This document shows, in pieces, positions 53,091-61,305 of a stretch of 64,000 bases of DNA (its first letter is position 1; each line of letters begins with the position of its first letter). The notes beneath the pieces are model-generated. The model saw nothing but the letters and a program-made list of their open reading frames with translations. It was not told the DNA's origin and ran no database searches. The translations under genes were made by a program, and so were the position numbers. This DNA is from Variovorax sp. CF313 (GTDB taxonomy: Bacteria > Pseudomonadota > Gammaproteobacteria > Burkholderiales > Burkholderiaceae_C), in the NCBI RefSeq assembly GCF_000282635.1, contig NZ_AKIW01000016.1:1-64000 (forward strand), in the 5' to 3' direction.

Positions 53091-54154
53091 CGGGGGGGCG
53101 CGAGGCGGTCGGCCAGTTCCCGTTCCTCCGGCAGTCGCAGGCCGAGTCCGCGCGCCACGGTGGCGTTGACGCGCACGGTGGCGGGCGTTGCCGCTTCCAC
53201 CAGCGGTACGCTGTTGCTGCTGCCGCCCGCACCGGCACCCACGCTCGCACCCGCCACCTTCTGGCCGAGCAGCCGCGCCTGTTGTGCGAGCTGCGACGGC
53301 GTCGAGACCGCCGCCGCCAGGCCACCCGAGCGCACCAGCCCTTCGCTGGCGCCGAACACCGGCAGGCCCGCGCCCGCCCCGGCACGAAGCACCGAGAGCG
53401 TGGCCGCCTGGTTGTCGCCGATCAGGTCGGGCAGCACCATCAGCGCGTCGCTCTGCGGCACCACGAGGCGCAGTGCGGCGGCGAGCGACCTGGCGTCGGG
53501 TGCGTATTCCACGCGCAGCTCCCAGGCCGGGTTCGCGCCCTGTGCCGCGCGCTGCAGCTCGCGCACCAGCGGCTCCGATTCGGGCGTGGCGACCACGCCC
53601 ACGCGGTGCTTCTGCGGCAGCACCGCATTGATCAGCGCGAGCTGGTCGGCCATGGCCGGGTCGCGCAGCAGCACGCCCACGCGCCGGTCGCCGCGCCGCA
53701 GGGCGGGGCTGGCGGCCTTCAGGGTTTCGTACTCGAGCCGGCTCAGCATCGCCAGCACCAGCGGCTCGTGGCCCGGCCGCTCGACGGCGGCGCGCGCGGC
53801 GGCGGGGCCGACAGCCATGGTGAGCGGAGCATCGGAGGCGGTGCGCAGGCTGCGCGTGCGCACGCCGGAGTTCGCCGTGCGCTCGGCGTCCGCAGCTTCC
53901 GTCGACGCTTGCGGATCGGCGCCGCCCGGCGCGAGTCGCACCAGCTCGAACCTGCCGCCCGGCTCCTGGTCCGCGCGCAGCCGCTGCACGAATTCGGAAG
54001 ACGCCGCGACGTCGTCGCCCATCAGCACCGTGAGGCTCGCCGCCGTGGCGCTGCTGCCAGCGCCCCAGGCCAAGCCCGCGGCCAGCGCGGCACCGGCCGC
54101 GCGGCGCAACCTTCCGTAGAGGGGCGAGAAGAAGGACTTCACGGCAACAAACAT
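53087..54154 (-). CDS. ABC-type substrate-binding protein, probable sensory partner of the adjacent kinase
   Basis: A 355-residue exported protein with a signal peptide near residues 20-40 (AAGAALAAGLAWGAGSSATAA). The fold resembles the ABC transporter substrate-binding family PF04392, with two lobes; segments include DRRVGVLLRDPAMADQLALINAVLPQKHRVG and SDALMVLPDLIGDN. No permease or ATPase gene is nearby. Its start, with an AT-poor leader, lies upstream in the same orientation. The 4-base overlap with the kinase start suggests translational coupling and joint sensing. Confidence 0.78.
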   Translation of the reverse strand: MFVAVKSFFSPLYGRLRRAAGAALAAGLAWGAGSSATAASLTVLMGDDVAASSEFVQRLRADQEPGGRFELVRLAPGGADPQASTEAADAERTANSGVRTRSLRTASDAPLTMAVGPAAARAAVERPGHEPLVLAMLSRLEYETLKAASPALRRGDRRVGVLLRDPAMADQLALINAVLPQKHRVGVVATPESEPLVRELQRAAQGANPAWELRVEYAPDARSLAAALRLVVPQSDALMVLPDLIGDNQAATLSVLRAGAGAGLPVFGASEGLVRSGGLAAAVSTPSQLAQQARLLGQKVAGASVGAGAGGSSNSVPLVEAATPATVRVNATVARGLGLRLPEERELADRLAPPR

Positions 54155-54309
54155 GGACTGCTTTCGCAGCGAGGGAGCGATGGTCCAATGTAAGGACGCC
54201 CCCCGCTTCGCGCGATAAGGCAGAGGGCTTATGTCAGCGCTGGCAGGCGCCTGCCAGTGTGACGAAACTCACACCATTGCAGCCGCTCGGCCTATGTCCG
54301 ACGGACTAC

Positions 54310-56199
54310 CTATGCACCTACCATTTGCGCGGCGGCCGCGCGCTGCGCTTGAATGGCCTGGCGCAGCACGCGCGGCGACACCGGCTTGTAGAGCACCGCG
54401 ATGCCTGCACTCGCCACTTCGCGCAACCGGTCAGGCTTGGTCTCGCCGGTAACGAGCAGGCGCGCGGTACCGGCGCCGATGCCGCGCGGATGGCGCTCGA
54501 GCGCGCCGATCACGTCGAGCCCGTTGTCGCCACCCTGCAGCAGCAGGTCGCTGATCACCATGTCGGGCGGCTGCGCCCAGGTGTCGGCGAGTGCCAGCGC
54601 CTCGGCGCGGGTCTGCGCGGGCAGCACCTCGGCGCCCCAGTTGGAGAGCACCACCGTCAGGCCTTCGAGGATGGTGCGCTCGTCGTCGATCACGAGGATG
54701 CGCACGTTGGCCAGGCTCTCTTCCTCCTCGATGGCGGCAGCGGCGGGCGACACCGCCGGTGCCGGCAGCGCGGGCGGCGCCGAACGCACCAGCACCCGCA
54801 CGCAGGTGCCCTTGTGCAGCTTCGAGCTCAGTTCGACGCGGGTGTTGAGCAGCTCGGCCAGCCGCTGCACCGTGGCCAGGCCCAGCCCCATGCCGCGCGC
54901 GCCGCGCGCCGCCTGGCGGCCGGTGGGCTCCACCTGGTAAAACTCCTCGAACACCCGGGCCTGGTGATGCGTGGCAATGCCCACGCCGGTGTCGACCACG
55001 TCGATGCGCACGCCACGGCCGCGCCGACGCGCGCCGATCAGCACGCCGCCCTCGATGGTGTGGCGCAGCGAGTTCGACACCAGGTTGTTCAGGATGCGCG
55101 AGAGCATCACGTAGTCGCAGCGCACCCACAGGTCGGTCTTGCGCGCCACCAGCCGCAGGCCCTGCTGCTCGGCCACTGGACGGAAGTTGCGGCTGATTTC
55201 CTCGAACAGCCGGTCGAGCGGGAAGTCGATCCACTGCGGCTGCAGCACGCCCGCGTCGAGCTGCGACAGGTTCAGCAGCTCGGAGAACAGCCGGTCCAGC
55301 GAATCGACGCACTCGCGGATGTGGCCGATGCGCTGCAGCTTCACCGGGTCGGTCTCGCCGTTGGCCAGGCCGTCGGAAAACAGCGTGAGCGCGTGCAGCG
55401 GCTGGCGCAGGTCGTGGCTGGCGGCGGCCAGCAGGCGGGTCTTGGCCTGGCTCGCCACCTCGAGCTGCTGGTTCTTGCGCGCCAGCTCGGCCGTGGCCTC
55501 GTTGATGCGGCTTTGCAGCAGCCGGTGGCTTTCGGCGAGCGCGCGCGCGGCCTGGTTGAAGCCCTGCTGTAGGTGGCGCACCTCGGACGTGCCCTCGACG
55601 GCCACGCTCGCGTCCTCGCCCGCGCCGAGGCGATCGACCGCCTCGCCGAGCGCACGGATCGGCTCGCTGATGCGGCGCGCCGCCCACCAGCCCGCCAGGG
55701 CCACGCCGACCAGGCTGATCGCCAGCACCAGCCCCACGTTGAACCAGACCGAGCGCCGTGCGCTCTGCACCGCGGCCAGGCTCATCTCGACCATCACCTG
55801 GCCGGTGTGCCGGCCGTCGTCGCCCACGATGGGCACCACCACCTGCAGGCCGTCGCCGCGGACGCGGTCGACGGTTTCGGAATTGGCCACGATCTCGCCG
55901 TCCTCCGTCCAGATCTGCACCTGCTGCACGTTGGGCTGGTAGGTGCCCGACTGGGCGGTGCGCGCCAGCGCGCGGCGGTCCATGCGTGCCAGCGGCGCCT
56001 GCGCCACCGTGGCCACCTGCAGGGCCACCGTCTGCGCATTGGCGCGCATCAGCTCGGTGAGATTGCCCAGGTGCTGCCGCGTCAGCACGGTGATTGCCGC
56101 GAGCGTGGCCAGCGTTGCCGGCACCAGCGCCAGCAGGATCAGCTGCTGGGCGAAGGTCAGGCGGGCCAGGCCGCGCAGGACGCGGAAGTTCCAGTTCAT
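54310..56199 (-). CDS. Hybrid sensor histidine kinase with periplasmic sensor and C-terminal receiver
   Basis: A 629-residue kinase: helices at about 17-37 and 150-172 flank a periplasmic region with TEDGEIVANSETVDRV. HAMP (RRISEPIRALGEAVDRL) and a coiled coil follow. The His box is AASHDLRQPLHALTLF with His262. The ATPase domain shows LNNLVSNSLRHT, DTGVGIAT and GMGLGLAT. The receiver has Asp551 in PDMVISDLLLQGG and Lys in LYKPV. It is divergent from two PhnD-like binding-protein genes (56361-58468), which are its likely sensory partners. The gene ends facing the other kinase module. Confidence 0.92.
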   Translation of the reverse strand: MNWNFRVLRGLARLTFAQQLILLALVPATLATLAAITVLTRQHLGNLTELMRANAQTVALQVATVAQAPLARMDRRALARTAQSGTYQPNVQQVQIWTEDGEIVANSETVDRVRGDGLQVVVPIVGDDGRHTGQVMVEMSLAAVQSARRSVWFNVGLVLAISLVGVALAGWWAARRISEPIRALGEAVDRLGAGEDASVAVEGTSEVRHLQQGFNQAARALAESHRLLQSRINEATAELARKNQQLEVASQAKTRLLAAASHDLRQPLHALTLFSDGLANGETDPVKLQRIGHIRECVDSLDRLFSELLNLSQLDAGVLQPQWIDFPLDRLFEEISRNFRPVAEQQGLRLVARKTDLWVRCDYVMLSRILNNLVSNSLRHTIEGGVLIGARRRGRGVRIDVVDTGVGIATHHQARVFEEFYQVEPTGRQAARGARGMGLGLATVQRLAELLNTRVELSSKLHKGTCVRVLVRSAPPALPAPAVSPAAAAIEEEESLANVRILVIDDERTILEGLTVVLSNWGAEVLPAQTRAEALALADTWAQPPDMVISDLLLQGGDNGLDVIGALERHPRGIGAGTARLLVTGETKPDRLREVASAGIAVLYKPVSPRVLRQAIQAQRAAAAQMVGA

Positions 56200-56360
56200 G
56201 AGGGCATTGCAAGCATGGGCGCCGAGCTTAGAGGGGCAACCCGGAACTGGGAAGGCAGGAAAAACATCACGAACTTTGCATGTATTTGATATTTAATGGC
56301 GTCCGCGCTGCCCATGTTAGACCCGCCGCTGCGCAACGGCCCTTTGTCCCAGGCCCACAA
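56200..56360. promoter_or_regulatory. Divergent promoter region between the kinase and PhnD-like genes
   Basis: The 161 bases contain an AT-rich core at about 56263-56297 (AAAACATCAC, then GAACTTTGCATGTATTTGAT, ATTTAATGG), unlike the GC-rich flanks. It is the likely place for divergent promoters. A TTGCAT hexamer at 56276-56281 is suggestive but no well-spaced -10 was found by eye. No operator was identified. Confidence 0.45.
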
Positions 56361-57395
56361 ATGCAGGCTTCCTTGCGCCGATTTGCCGATTTGCCAGGCG
56401 CCCTCCGTGCGGCGGCGCTGGCATTGTTCGTGGGGCTGCCGCTGTGGGCCTCGGCCCAGGTCGGCGCGCTGGACGGGCCGGTTCGCTTCGGCATCCTGCC
56501 GCTCGGAGGCGCCTTCGAGTCGCGCAACGACTGGGACCCGCTGCTGGCCGAGCTGAGCCGCGCCATCGACCGCCCGGTGAGCGTGCTGTCGGTCAACTCG
56601 TACGAGGCGCTGGAGCAGGCCATCCAGCGCGACGAGGTCGACATGGCCTTCCTGTCGGGAAAGATGGCGCTCGACGCCGTGACCCAGCGCCGCATGAAGG
56701 TGGTGGCGCAGGTGGTGCGGCACGACGGCCTGCCCGGCTACCGGGCGCTGCTGCTGGCGCGCAAGGCGCCGCCCTTCAATTCGCTGAAGAACATGCTGGA
56801 GCAGCCGGAGCGCTGGCGGCTGGCGCGTGGAGAGAAGCAGTCGGTGTCGGGCTTCATCGTGCCGCAGCTGCAGCTCTTCCTGCCGAACCACATCGCGATG
56901 GAGACGCGCTTTCTCAGCGAGACCGTGGGCACCCACCAGACCAATGCGCTGGCCGTGGCCAACAGCGAGGCCGACGTGGCCACCAACAACTCGGCCGACT
57001 TCGAGCGCTTCAAGCTGCGCTTTCCGGCCGAGACGGAGCGCCTGCAGGTGCTGTGGGAGTCGGAGCTGATCCCGCATGCCCAGATCGTGGTGCGCCGCGA
57101 ATACCCGCCCGAACTGCGCAAGCGCGTGCAGGCTTTCCTGGTCGGCTACGGCCGCGCCAAGGGGCCGCGCGGCGACGCCGAGCGCGCGGTGCTCAAGTCG
57201 CTGCACGACCTGGCTGGCTTCGTGGCCGCCGACAACAGCTCGCTGCAGCCCGCGGCCAAGCTGGCCTACCAGCTCGCCAGGCAGAACGCCATGACCGCGC
57301 AATGGGTGAACGACGCCGCGCGCCAGGCCCGCCTGCAGCGCATCGAGAGCGGCTATGCGGACCAGGTCACCGTGCTCAGGGACACGACACCGTGA
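56361..57395 (+). CDS. PhnD-like periplasmic binding protein, copy 1
   Basis: A 344-residue exported protein of the phosphate/phosphite/phosphonate-binding (PhnD) type. The signal peptide ends near ASAQ (residue 33). The ligand-binding core has VRFGILPLGGAFESRNDWDPLLAELSRAI, SVLSVNSYEALEQAIQRDEVDMAFLSGKMALDAV and ADVATNNSADFERF. ATG 56361 is preferred; a longer frame would extend the N-terminus by 27 residues. No ABC permease or ATPase follows. Its stop overlaps the start of a second, very similar gene. Confidence 0.82.
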   Translation: MQASLRRFADLPGALRAAALALFVGLPLWASAQVGALDGPVRFGILPLGGAFESRNDWDPLLAELSRAIDRPVSVLSVNSYEALEQAIQRDEVDMAFLSGKMALDAVTQRRMKVVAQVVRHDGLPGYRALLLARKAPPFNSLKNMLEQPERWRLARGEKQSVSGFIVPQLQLFLPNHIAMETRFLSETVGTHQTNALAVANSEADVATNNSADFERFKLRFPAETERLQVLWESELIPHAQIVVRREYPPELRKRVQAFLVGYGRAKGPRGDAERAVLKSLHDLAGFVAADNSSLQPAAKLAYQLARQNAMTAQWVNDAARQARLQRIESGYADQVTVLRDTTP

Positions 57396-58468
57396 TGAAG
57401 CCCTTGCGTGCGTTGGTCCCGCCATGGTGGCTGCTGGCTTTTCTGGCCGCCGTGCTTGCCGGGCCCTTGATGGCCATGGCGCAGGGTGCGGGCGCCGCCG
57501 CATCGACCGAGAAGACCGACAAGGCCGCCCCCGTGCCGCCGGCCGTCAGGATGATCCGCTTCGGCGTGCTGCCGCTGGGCGGCGCTGTCGAATCGCGCGC
57601 GCTGTGGACGCCGCTCATGGCCGACATGAGCCGCAGCCTCGGCATTCCGGTGAGCGCCTATTCGGTGCCGACGTACGAGGAGCTGGACCGCGCCATCGGC
57701 CGCGACGAGATCGACATGGCCTTCCTCTCGGCCAAGATGGCGCTCGACGCCGTGATGCAGCGGCGCATGAAGGTGGTGGCGCAGATCGCGCGGCACCCCA
57801 GCGTGCCCGAGCACCGCGCCGTGCTGCTGGTGCGCAAGGACGGGCCGCTCAACACGCTCGAAGGCGTGCTCGCGCAGCCCGAGAAATGGCGGCTCGCGCG
57901 CGGCGACAGCCGTTCGGTCACCGGCTTCATCGTGCCGCAGAGCCAGCTCTTCCTGCCGCACAACATCGAGATGGAGACGCGCTTTCGCAGCGAGTTCGTC
58001 GGCACCCATCAGGCTACCGCGCTGGCGGTGGCGAACGGCGATGCCGACGTGGCCACCAACAACACCACCGACTTCGAGCGCTTTCGCCAGCAGTTCCCGG
58101 TGGAAGCCGAGCGGCTGCAGGTGGTTTGGCAATCGGAGCAGCCGCCCGGCGCGCCGATGGTGGTGCGGCGCGACTACCCGCCGGAGTTCCAGGCGCGGCT
58201 GCAGAGCTTCCTGACCGGCTATGGCAAGGCCAAGGGCGCGCGCGGCGACGCCGAGCGAGAAGTGCTGAAGACCCTGCGCGCGGCCTACGGCTATGCCGCG
58301 GCCGATGACAGCGCGCTGCTGCCGCAGGCACGGCTCGAATACCAGCTGGGCAGGCAGCGCGCCATGTCGGCCTCGTGGGTCAACGAGGCAGCACGCGAAC
58401 AGCGGCTGCAGCGCATCGAGAAGACCTACGCGGAGCAGGTCGAGACCTTGCGCGCGGCCGCACGCTGA
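57395..58468 (+). CDS. PhnD-like periplasmic binding protein, copy 2 (tandem paralogue)
   Basis: A 357-residue exported protein closely related to the preceding one (shared FGVLPLGGA, DEIDMAFLSAKMALDAVMQRRMKVVAQ, ETRF and VGTHQ, ADVATNN, TDFERF). The signal peptide runs to about residue 30 (MAMAQG). It starts at the ATG overlapping the copy 1 stop (TGATG), so the two are co-translated. The two differ mostly in the C-terminal half. The pair diverges from the hybrid kinase, and no transporter genes are present. Downstream 143 bases later is tssK. Confidence 0.82.
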   Translation: MKPLRALVPPWWLLAFLAAVLAGPLMAMAQGAGAAASTEKTDKAAPVPPAVRMIRFGVLPLGGAVESRALWTPLMADMSRSLGIPVSAYSVPTYEELDRAIGRDEIDMAFLSAKMALDAVMQRRMKVVAQIARHPSVPEHRAVLLVRKDGPLNTLEGVLAQPEKWRLARGDSRSVTGFIVPQSQLFLPHNIEMETRFRSEFVGTHQATALAVANGDADVATNNTTDFERFRQQFPVEAERLQVVWQSEQPPGAPMVVRRDYPPEFQARLQSFLTGYGKAKGARGDAEREVLKTLRAAYGYAAADDSALLPQARLEYQLGRQRAMSASWVNEAAREQRLQRIEKTYAEQVETLRAAAR

Positions 58469-58611
58469 CCGAACGCTGGAAGCAGCGCATCTACTCCCTT
58501 CGCCGTAGCTCCAAAACCCCGCATCTAGGCCGTTAGGCGGATTTGCCCGCCGCCGCCCGCGCCGGAAACTTCGTGTTTCTTTCAGGCACCCTTGCCGTTG
58601 ACGGAGTGCGG

Positions 58612-59943
58612 ATGAGTTGGCGAACAAAAGTGGTCTGGAGCGAGGGGATGCTGTTGCAGCCTCAGCACCTGCAGCAGAGCGAGCGTCATGCCGATCATGC
58701 GCGGCATGTGCTGCTGCGTTCGACCACCCCCTACGCCTGGGGCTTTGCCGAGCTGGAGATCGACTCCGCCGCGCTCACGCTGGGCAAGCTGGCATTGGTG
58801 CGGGCGGTCGGCGTGTTCGGCGACGGCACGGTGTTCGACATGCCGGCGGTCGATCCGCTGCCGGAGCCCATCGACATTCCTTCTTCCATGCGCGACGAGG
58901 CCGTGGTGCTCGCGCTGCCGCTGCGCCGTGCCGGTGCGCGCGAGGCCGACGCCGAGGAATATGAAGAGCTGGTGCGCCACCGCGTGCTCGAGTCCGAAGT
59001 GCCCGACTCCAACACCGCCGGCGAACGCACCGCCATGCTGCAGCTGGGCCGGCTCCACACGCGCCTGATGCGCGCCGGCGAAGCCACCGACGCCTGGACC
59101 ACCATCGGCGTGGCTCGCGTGGTCGAGCGCCGTGCCGACAACCAGGTGCAGCTCGACCGCGCCATGCTGCCGCCGCTGCTCGACGTGGCCGGCCATGCCG
59201 TCATCCGCGCCTGGCTCGACGAACTGCTGGGCCTGCTGCGCCAGCGCGGCGAGGCGCTGGCGGGCCGCATGACCCAGGGCGGCACCGGCGGCGTGGCCGA
59301 GATCGCGGACTTCATGCTGCTGCAGGCCGTGAACCGCAACGAAGCCGTCTTCGCGTACCTGGCGAAGAGCGCGGTGCTGCACCCGCAGCATTTCTTCGAG
59401 CATGCGCTGGGGCTGGCCGGCGACCTCGCGAGCTTTCGCGACTCGCGCCGCGTGGCCCACTTCGGCCCCTACGTCCACGACGACCTCGCGATGAGCTTCC
59501 GCCCGGTCATGGACGACCTGCGGCGCAGCCTCTCGATGGTGCTCGAACAGTCGGCCATTCGCATCGACCTGCACGACCGCAAGCACGGCGTGCGCGTGGC
59601 GATGGTGACGGACGTGGAACTGCAGCGCAAGGCGACCTTCGTGCTCGCGGTGAACGCGAGCATGCCGAGCGAGGCGCTGCGCGCGCGCTTTCCGACGCAG
59701 GTCAAGATCGGCCCGGTCGAGCGCATACGCGATCTCGTCAACCTCGCGCTGCCGGGCGTCACGCTGACGCCGATGCCGGTGGCGCCGCGCCAGATTCCGT
59801 TCCACACCGGCGCGAACTACTTCGAGCTCGAGACGCGCAACAGCGACCTGTGGCGCCAGCTCGAGCAGTCGGGCGGCATCGCCATGCACATCGCCGGCGA
59901 CTTCCCCGGCTTGGACCTCGCGTTCTGGGCGATACGTTCCTAG
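58612..59943 (+). CDS. tssK: Type VI secretion system baseplate protein TssK
   Basis: A 443-residue cytoplasmic baseplate component that connects the TssJLM membrane complex to the phage-like tail. The N-terminus (KVVWSEGMLLQPQHLQQSERHADH) is diagnostic, as are LPLRRAGA, FLLLQAVNR-type helices and the C-terminal YFELETRNSDLWRQLEQSGGIAMHIAGDFPGLDLAFWAIR. ATG 58612 has a GGAG 5 bases upstream spacing. No tssJ lipoprotein gene precedes it; the two PhnD-like genes do. tssL follows 30 bases later. Confidence 0.95.
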   Translation: MSWRTKVVWSEGMLLQPQHLQQSERHADHARHVLLRSTTPYAWGFAELEIDSAALTLGKLALVRAVGVFGDGTVFDMPAVDPLPEPIDIPSSMRDEAVVLALPLRRAGAREADAEEYEELVRHRVLESEVPDSNTAGERTAMLQLGRLHTRLMRAGEATDAWTTIGVARVVERRADNQVQLDRAMLPPLLDVAGHAVIRAWLDELLGLLRQRGEALAGRMTQGGTGGVAEIADFMLLQAVNRNEAVFAYLAKSAVLHPQHFFEHALGLAGDLASFRDSRRVAHFGPYVHDDLAMSFRPVMDDLRRSLSMVLEQSAIRIDLHDRKHGVRVAMVTDVELQRKATFVLAVNASMPSEALRARFPTQVKIGPVERIRDLVNLALPGVTLTPMPVAPRQIPFHTGANYFELETRNSDLWRQLEQSGGIAMHIAGDFPGLDLAFWAIRS

Positions 59944-59973
59944 CCAAGCGGCCGACGGAAACGGAACACCATC

Positions 59974-61305
59974 ATGAGCACACCTCCCGATCCCTTCGCT
60001 GCCTTCGAGTCGGAGCGCACGGTCATCAAGCCCAAGCCGCGCACGCCGGCAGGAACGCCGCCGGCCGCATCGCCTGCGCCCTTCTTCGGCGGTGCTGACC
60101 CGACGCCGGTCGCCGACGTGGGCGAACTCGGCCTGCTCAACCCGCTGGTGTCGGCCGCCGGCAAGCTGCTGGTGCTGATCGGCAAACTGCGCAACCTCGC
60201 GCAGCCGCCCAACGTGCCGGCGCTGCGCGCCTCCACCGCCGACGCCGTCAACCAGTTCGATGCCGGCGCCCGCCGCGCCGGGGTCAGCAACGAATCGGTG
60301 CTCGCCGCGCGCTACGTGCTGTGCACCGCGCTCGACGAGGCCGTCGCCAACACGCCCTGGGGCGTGCAGGCCGGCTGGAACAAGCAGAGCCTGCTGGTGC
60401 AGTTCCACAACGAGACCTGGGGCGGCGAGAAGGTGTTCCAGCTGCTGGCCAAGCTCGCGCAGGACGTGCCCACGCACCGCCAGCTGCTGGAGCTGATCTA
60501 CAGCGTGCTCGCGCTCGGCTTCGAGGGCCGCTACCGCGTGGTCGACAACGGCCGCGCGCAGCTCGACTCGGTGCGCCAACGCCTCGCGGACCTGATCGCG
60601 AAAGACCGCCCGGCCGTCGAGCCCGAACTCTCGCCGCACTGGCGCGGGCAGGGCCCGGGCACGGTGCGCTTGCGCGAGTCGCTGCCGCTGTGGGTGTTCG
60701 CGGCGGGCTTCGCGCTGCTGCTGGCGCTCGCATGGTTCGGCCTGCGGCTCACGCTCAACCACCGCTCCGACACCACCTACGCCGCGGTGTCCAGCCTGCG
60801 CGCGCCCAACATCCAGATCGCGCCACCCGCGCTGCCGGCGAAGGCGCCACGCCTCGCGCGCTTTCTCGAACCCGAGGTGAAGCAGGGCCTGGTCACGGTG
60901 ACCGACGAGGCCGACCGCAGCGTGGTGCGGCTGCGCGGCGACTCCTTCTTCGGCTCCGGCAGCGCCGAGCCGATGGCGCAGTCGCTGCCGGTGCTGCGCC
61001 GCATCGGACAGGCGCTGGCGGAGGTGAAGGGCGAGGTGCTGATCACCGGCCATTCCGACAACCAGCCGATCCGCTCGCTGCGCTATCCGTCGAACTGGCA
61101 CCTCTCGGCCGCGCGGGCCGATGCGGTGAAGGGCGCGCTGTCGACGCTGGTCGATCCGGCGCGCATGCGCGCAGACGGCAAGGCCGACGCCGAGCCCGTG
61201 GCCGCCAACGACACGCCGGCCAACCGCGCGAAGAACCGCCGCGTCGACATCGTGCTGCTCACGGAACCCGAGCGCGTGGCCGCGAACACGGGAGCCGCGA
61301 AATGA
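59974..61305 (+). CDS. tssL: Type VI secretion protein TssL with C-terminal OmpA-like domain
   Basis: A 443-residue inner-membrane protein. The cytoplasmic DotU/IcmH domain (about 50-215) has LGLLNPLVSAAGKLLVLIGKLR, RYVLCTALDEAVANTPWG and SLLVQFHNETWGGEKVFQLL. One membrane helix is at about 237-258. A periplasmic OmpA-type peptidoglycan-binding domain lies near 310-430, with LITGHSDNQPIRSLRYPSNWHLSAARA and NRRVDIVLL. This is the extended TssL form, which anchors the secretion complex to the cell wall by itself. It overlaps tssM by 4 bases (ATGA). Confidence 0.95.
   Translation: MSTPPDPFAAFESERTVIKPKPRTPAGTPPAASPAPFFGGADPTPVADVGELGLLNPLVSAAGKLLVLIGKLRNLAQPPNVPALRASTADAVNQFDAGARRAGVSNESVLAARYVLCTALDEAVANTPWGVQAGWNKQSLLVQFHNETWGGEKVFQLLAKLAQDVPTHRQLLELIYSVLALGFEGRYRVVDNGRAQLDSVRQRLADLIAKDRPAVEPELSPHWRGQGPGTVRLRESLPLWVFAAGFALLLALAWFGLRLTLNHRSDTTYAAVSSLRAPNIQIAPPALPAKAPRLARFLEPEVKQGLVTVTDEADRSVVRLRGDSFFGSGSAEPMAQSLPVLRRIGQALAEVKGEVLITGHSDNQPIRSLRYPSNWHLSAARADAVKGALSTLVDPARMRADGKADAEPVAANDTPANRAKNRRVDIVLLTEPERVAANTGAAK

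Noticed and set aside
58570..58600. Possible sigma-54 -24/-12 promoter before tssK (CAGGCACCCTTGCC)
   Set aside because: The GG to GC spacing is 7 bases, not the 10 needed for sigma-54, so it does not support RpoN control of the T6SS genes.
58582..61101. Long minus-strand frame opposite tssK and tssL
   Set aside because: Both plus-strand genes are clear T6SS proteins. The antisense frame is a composition artefact.
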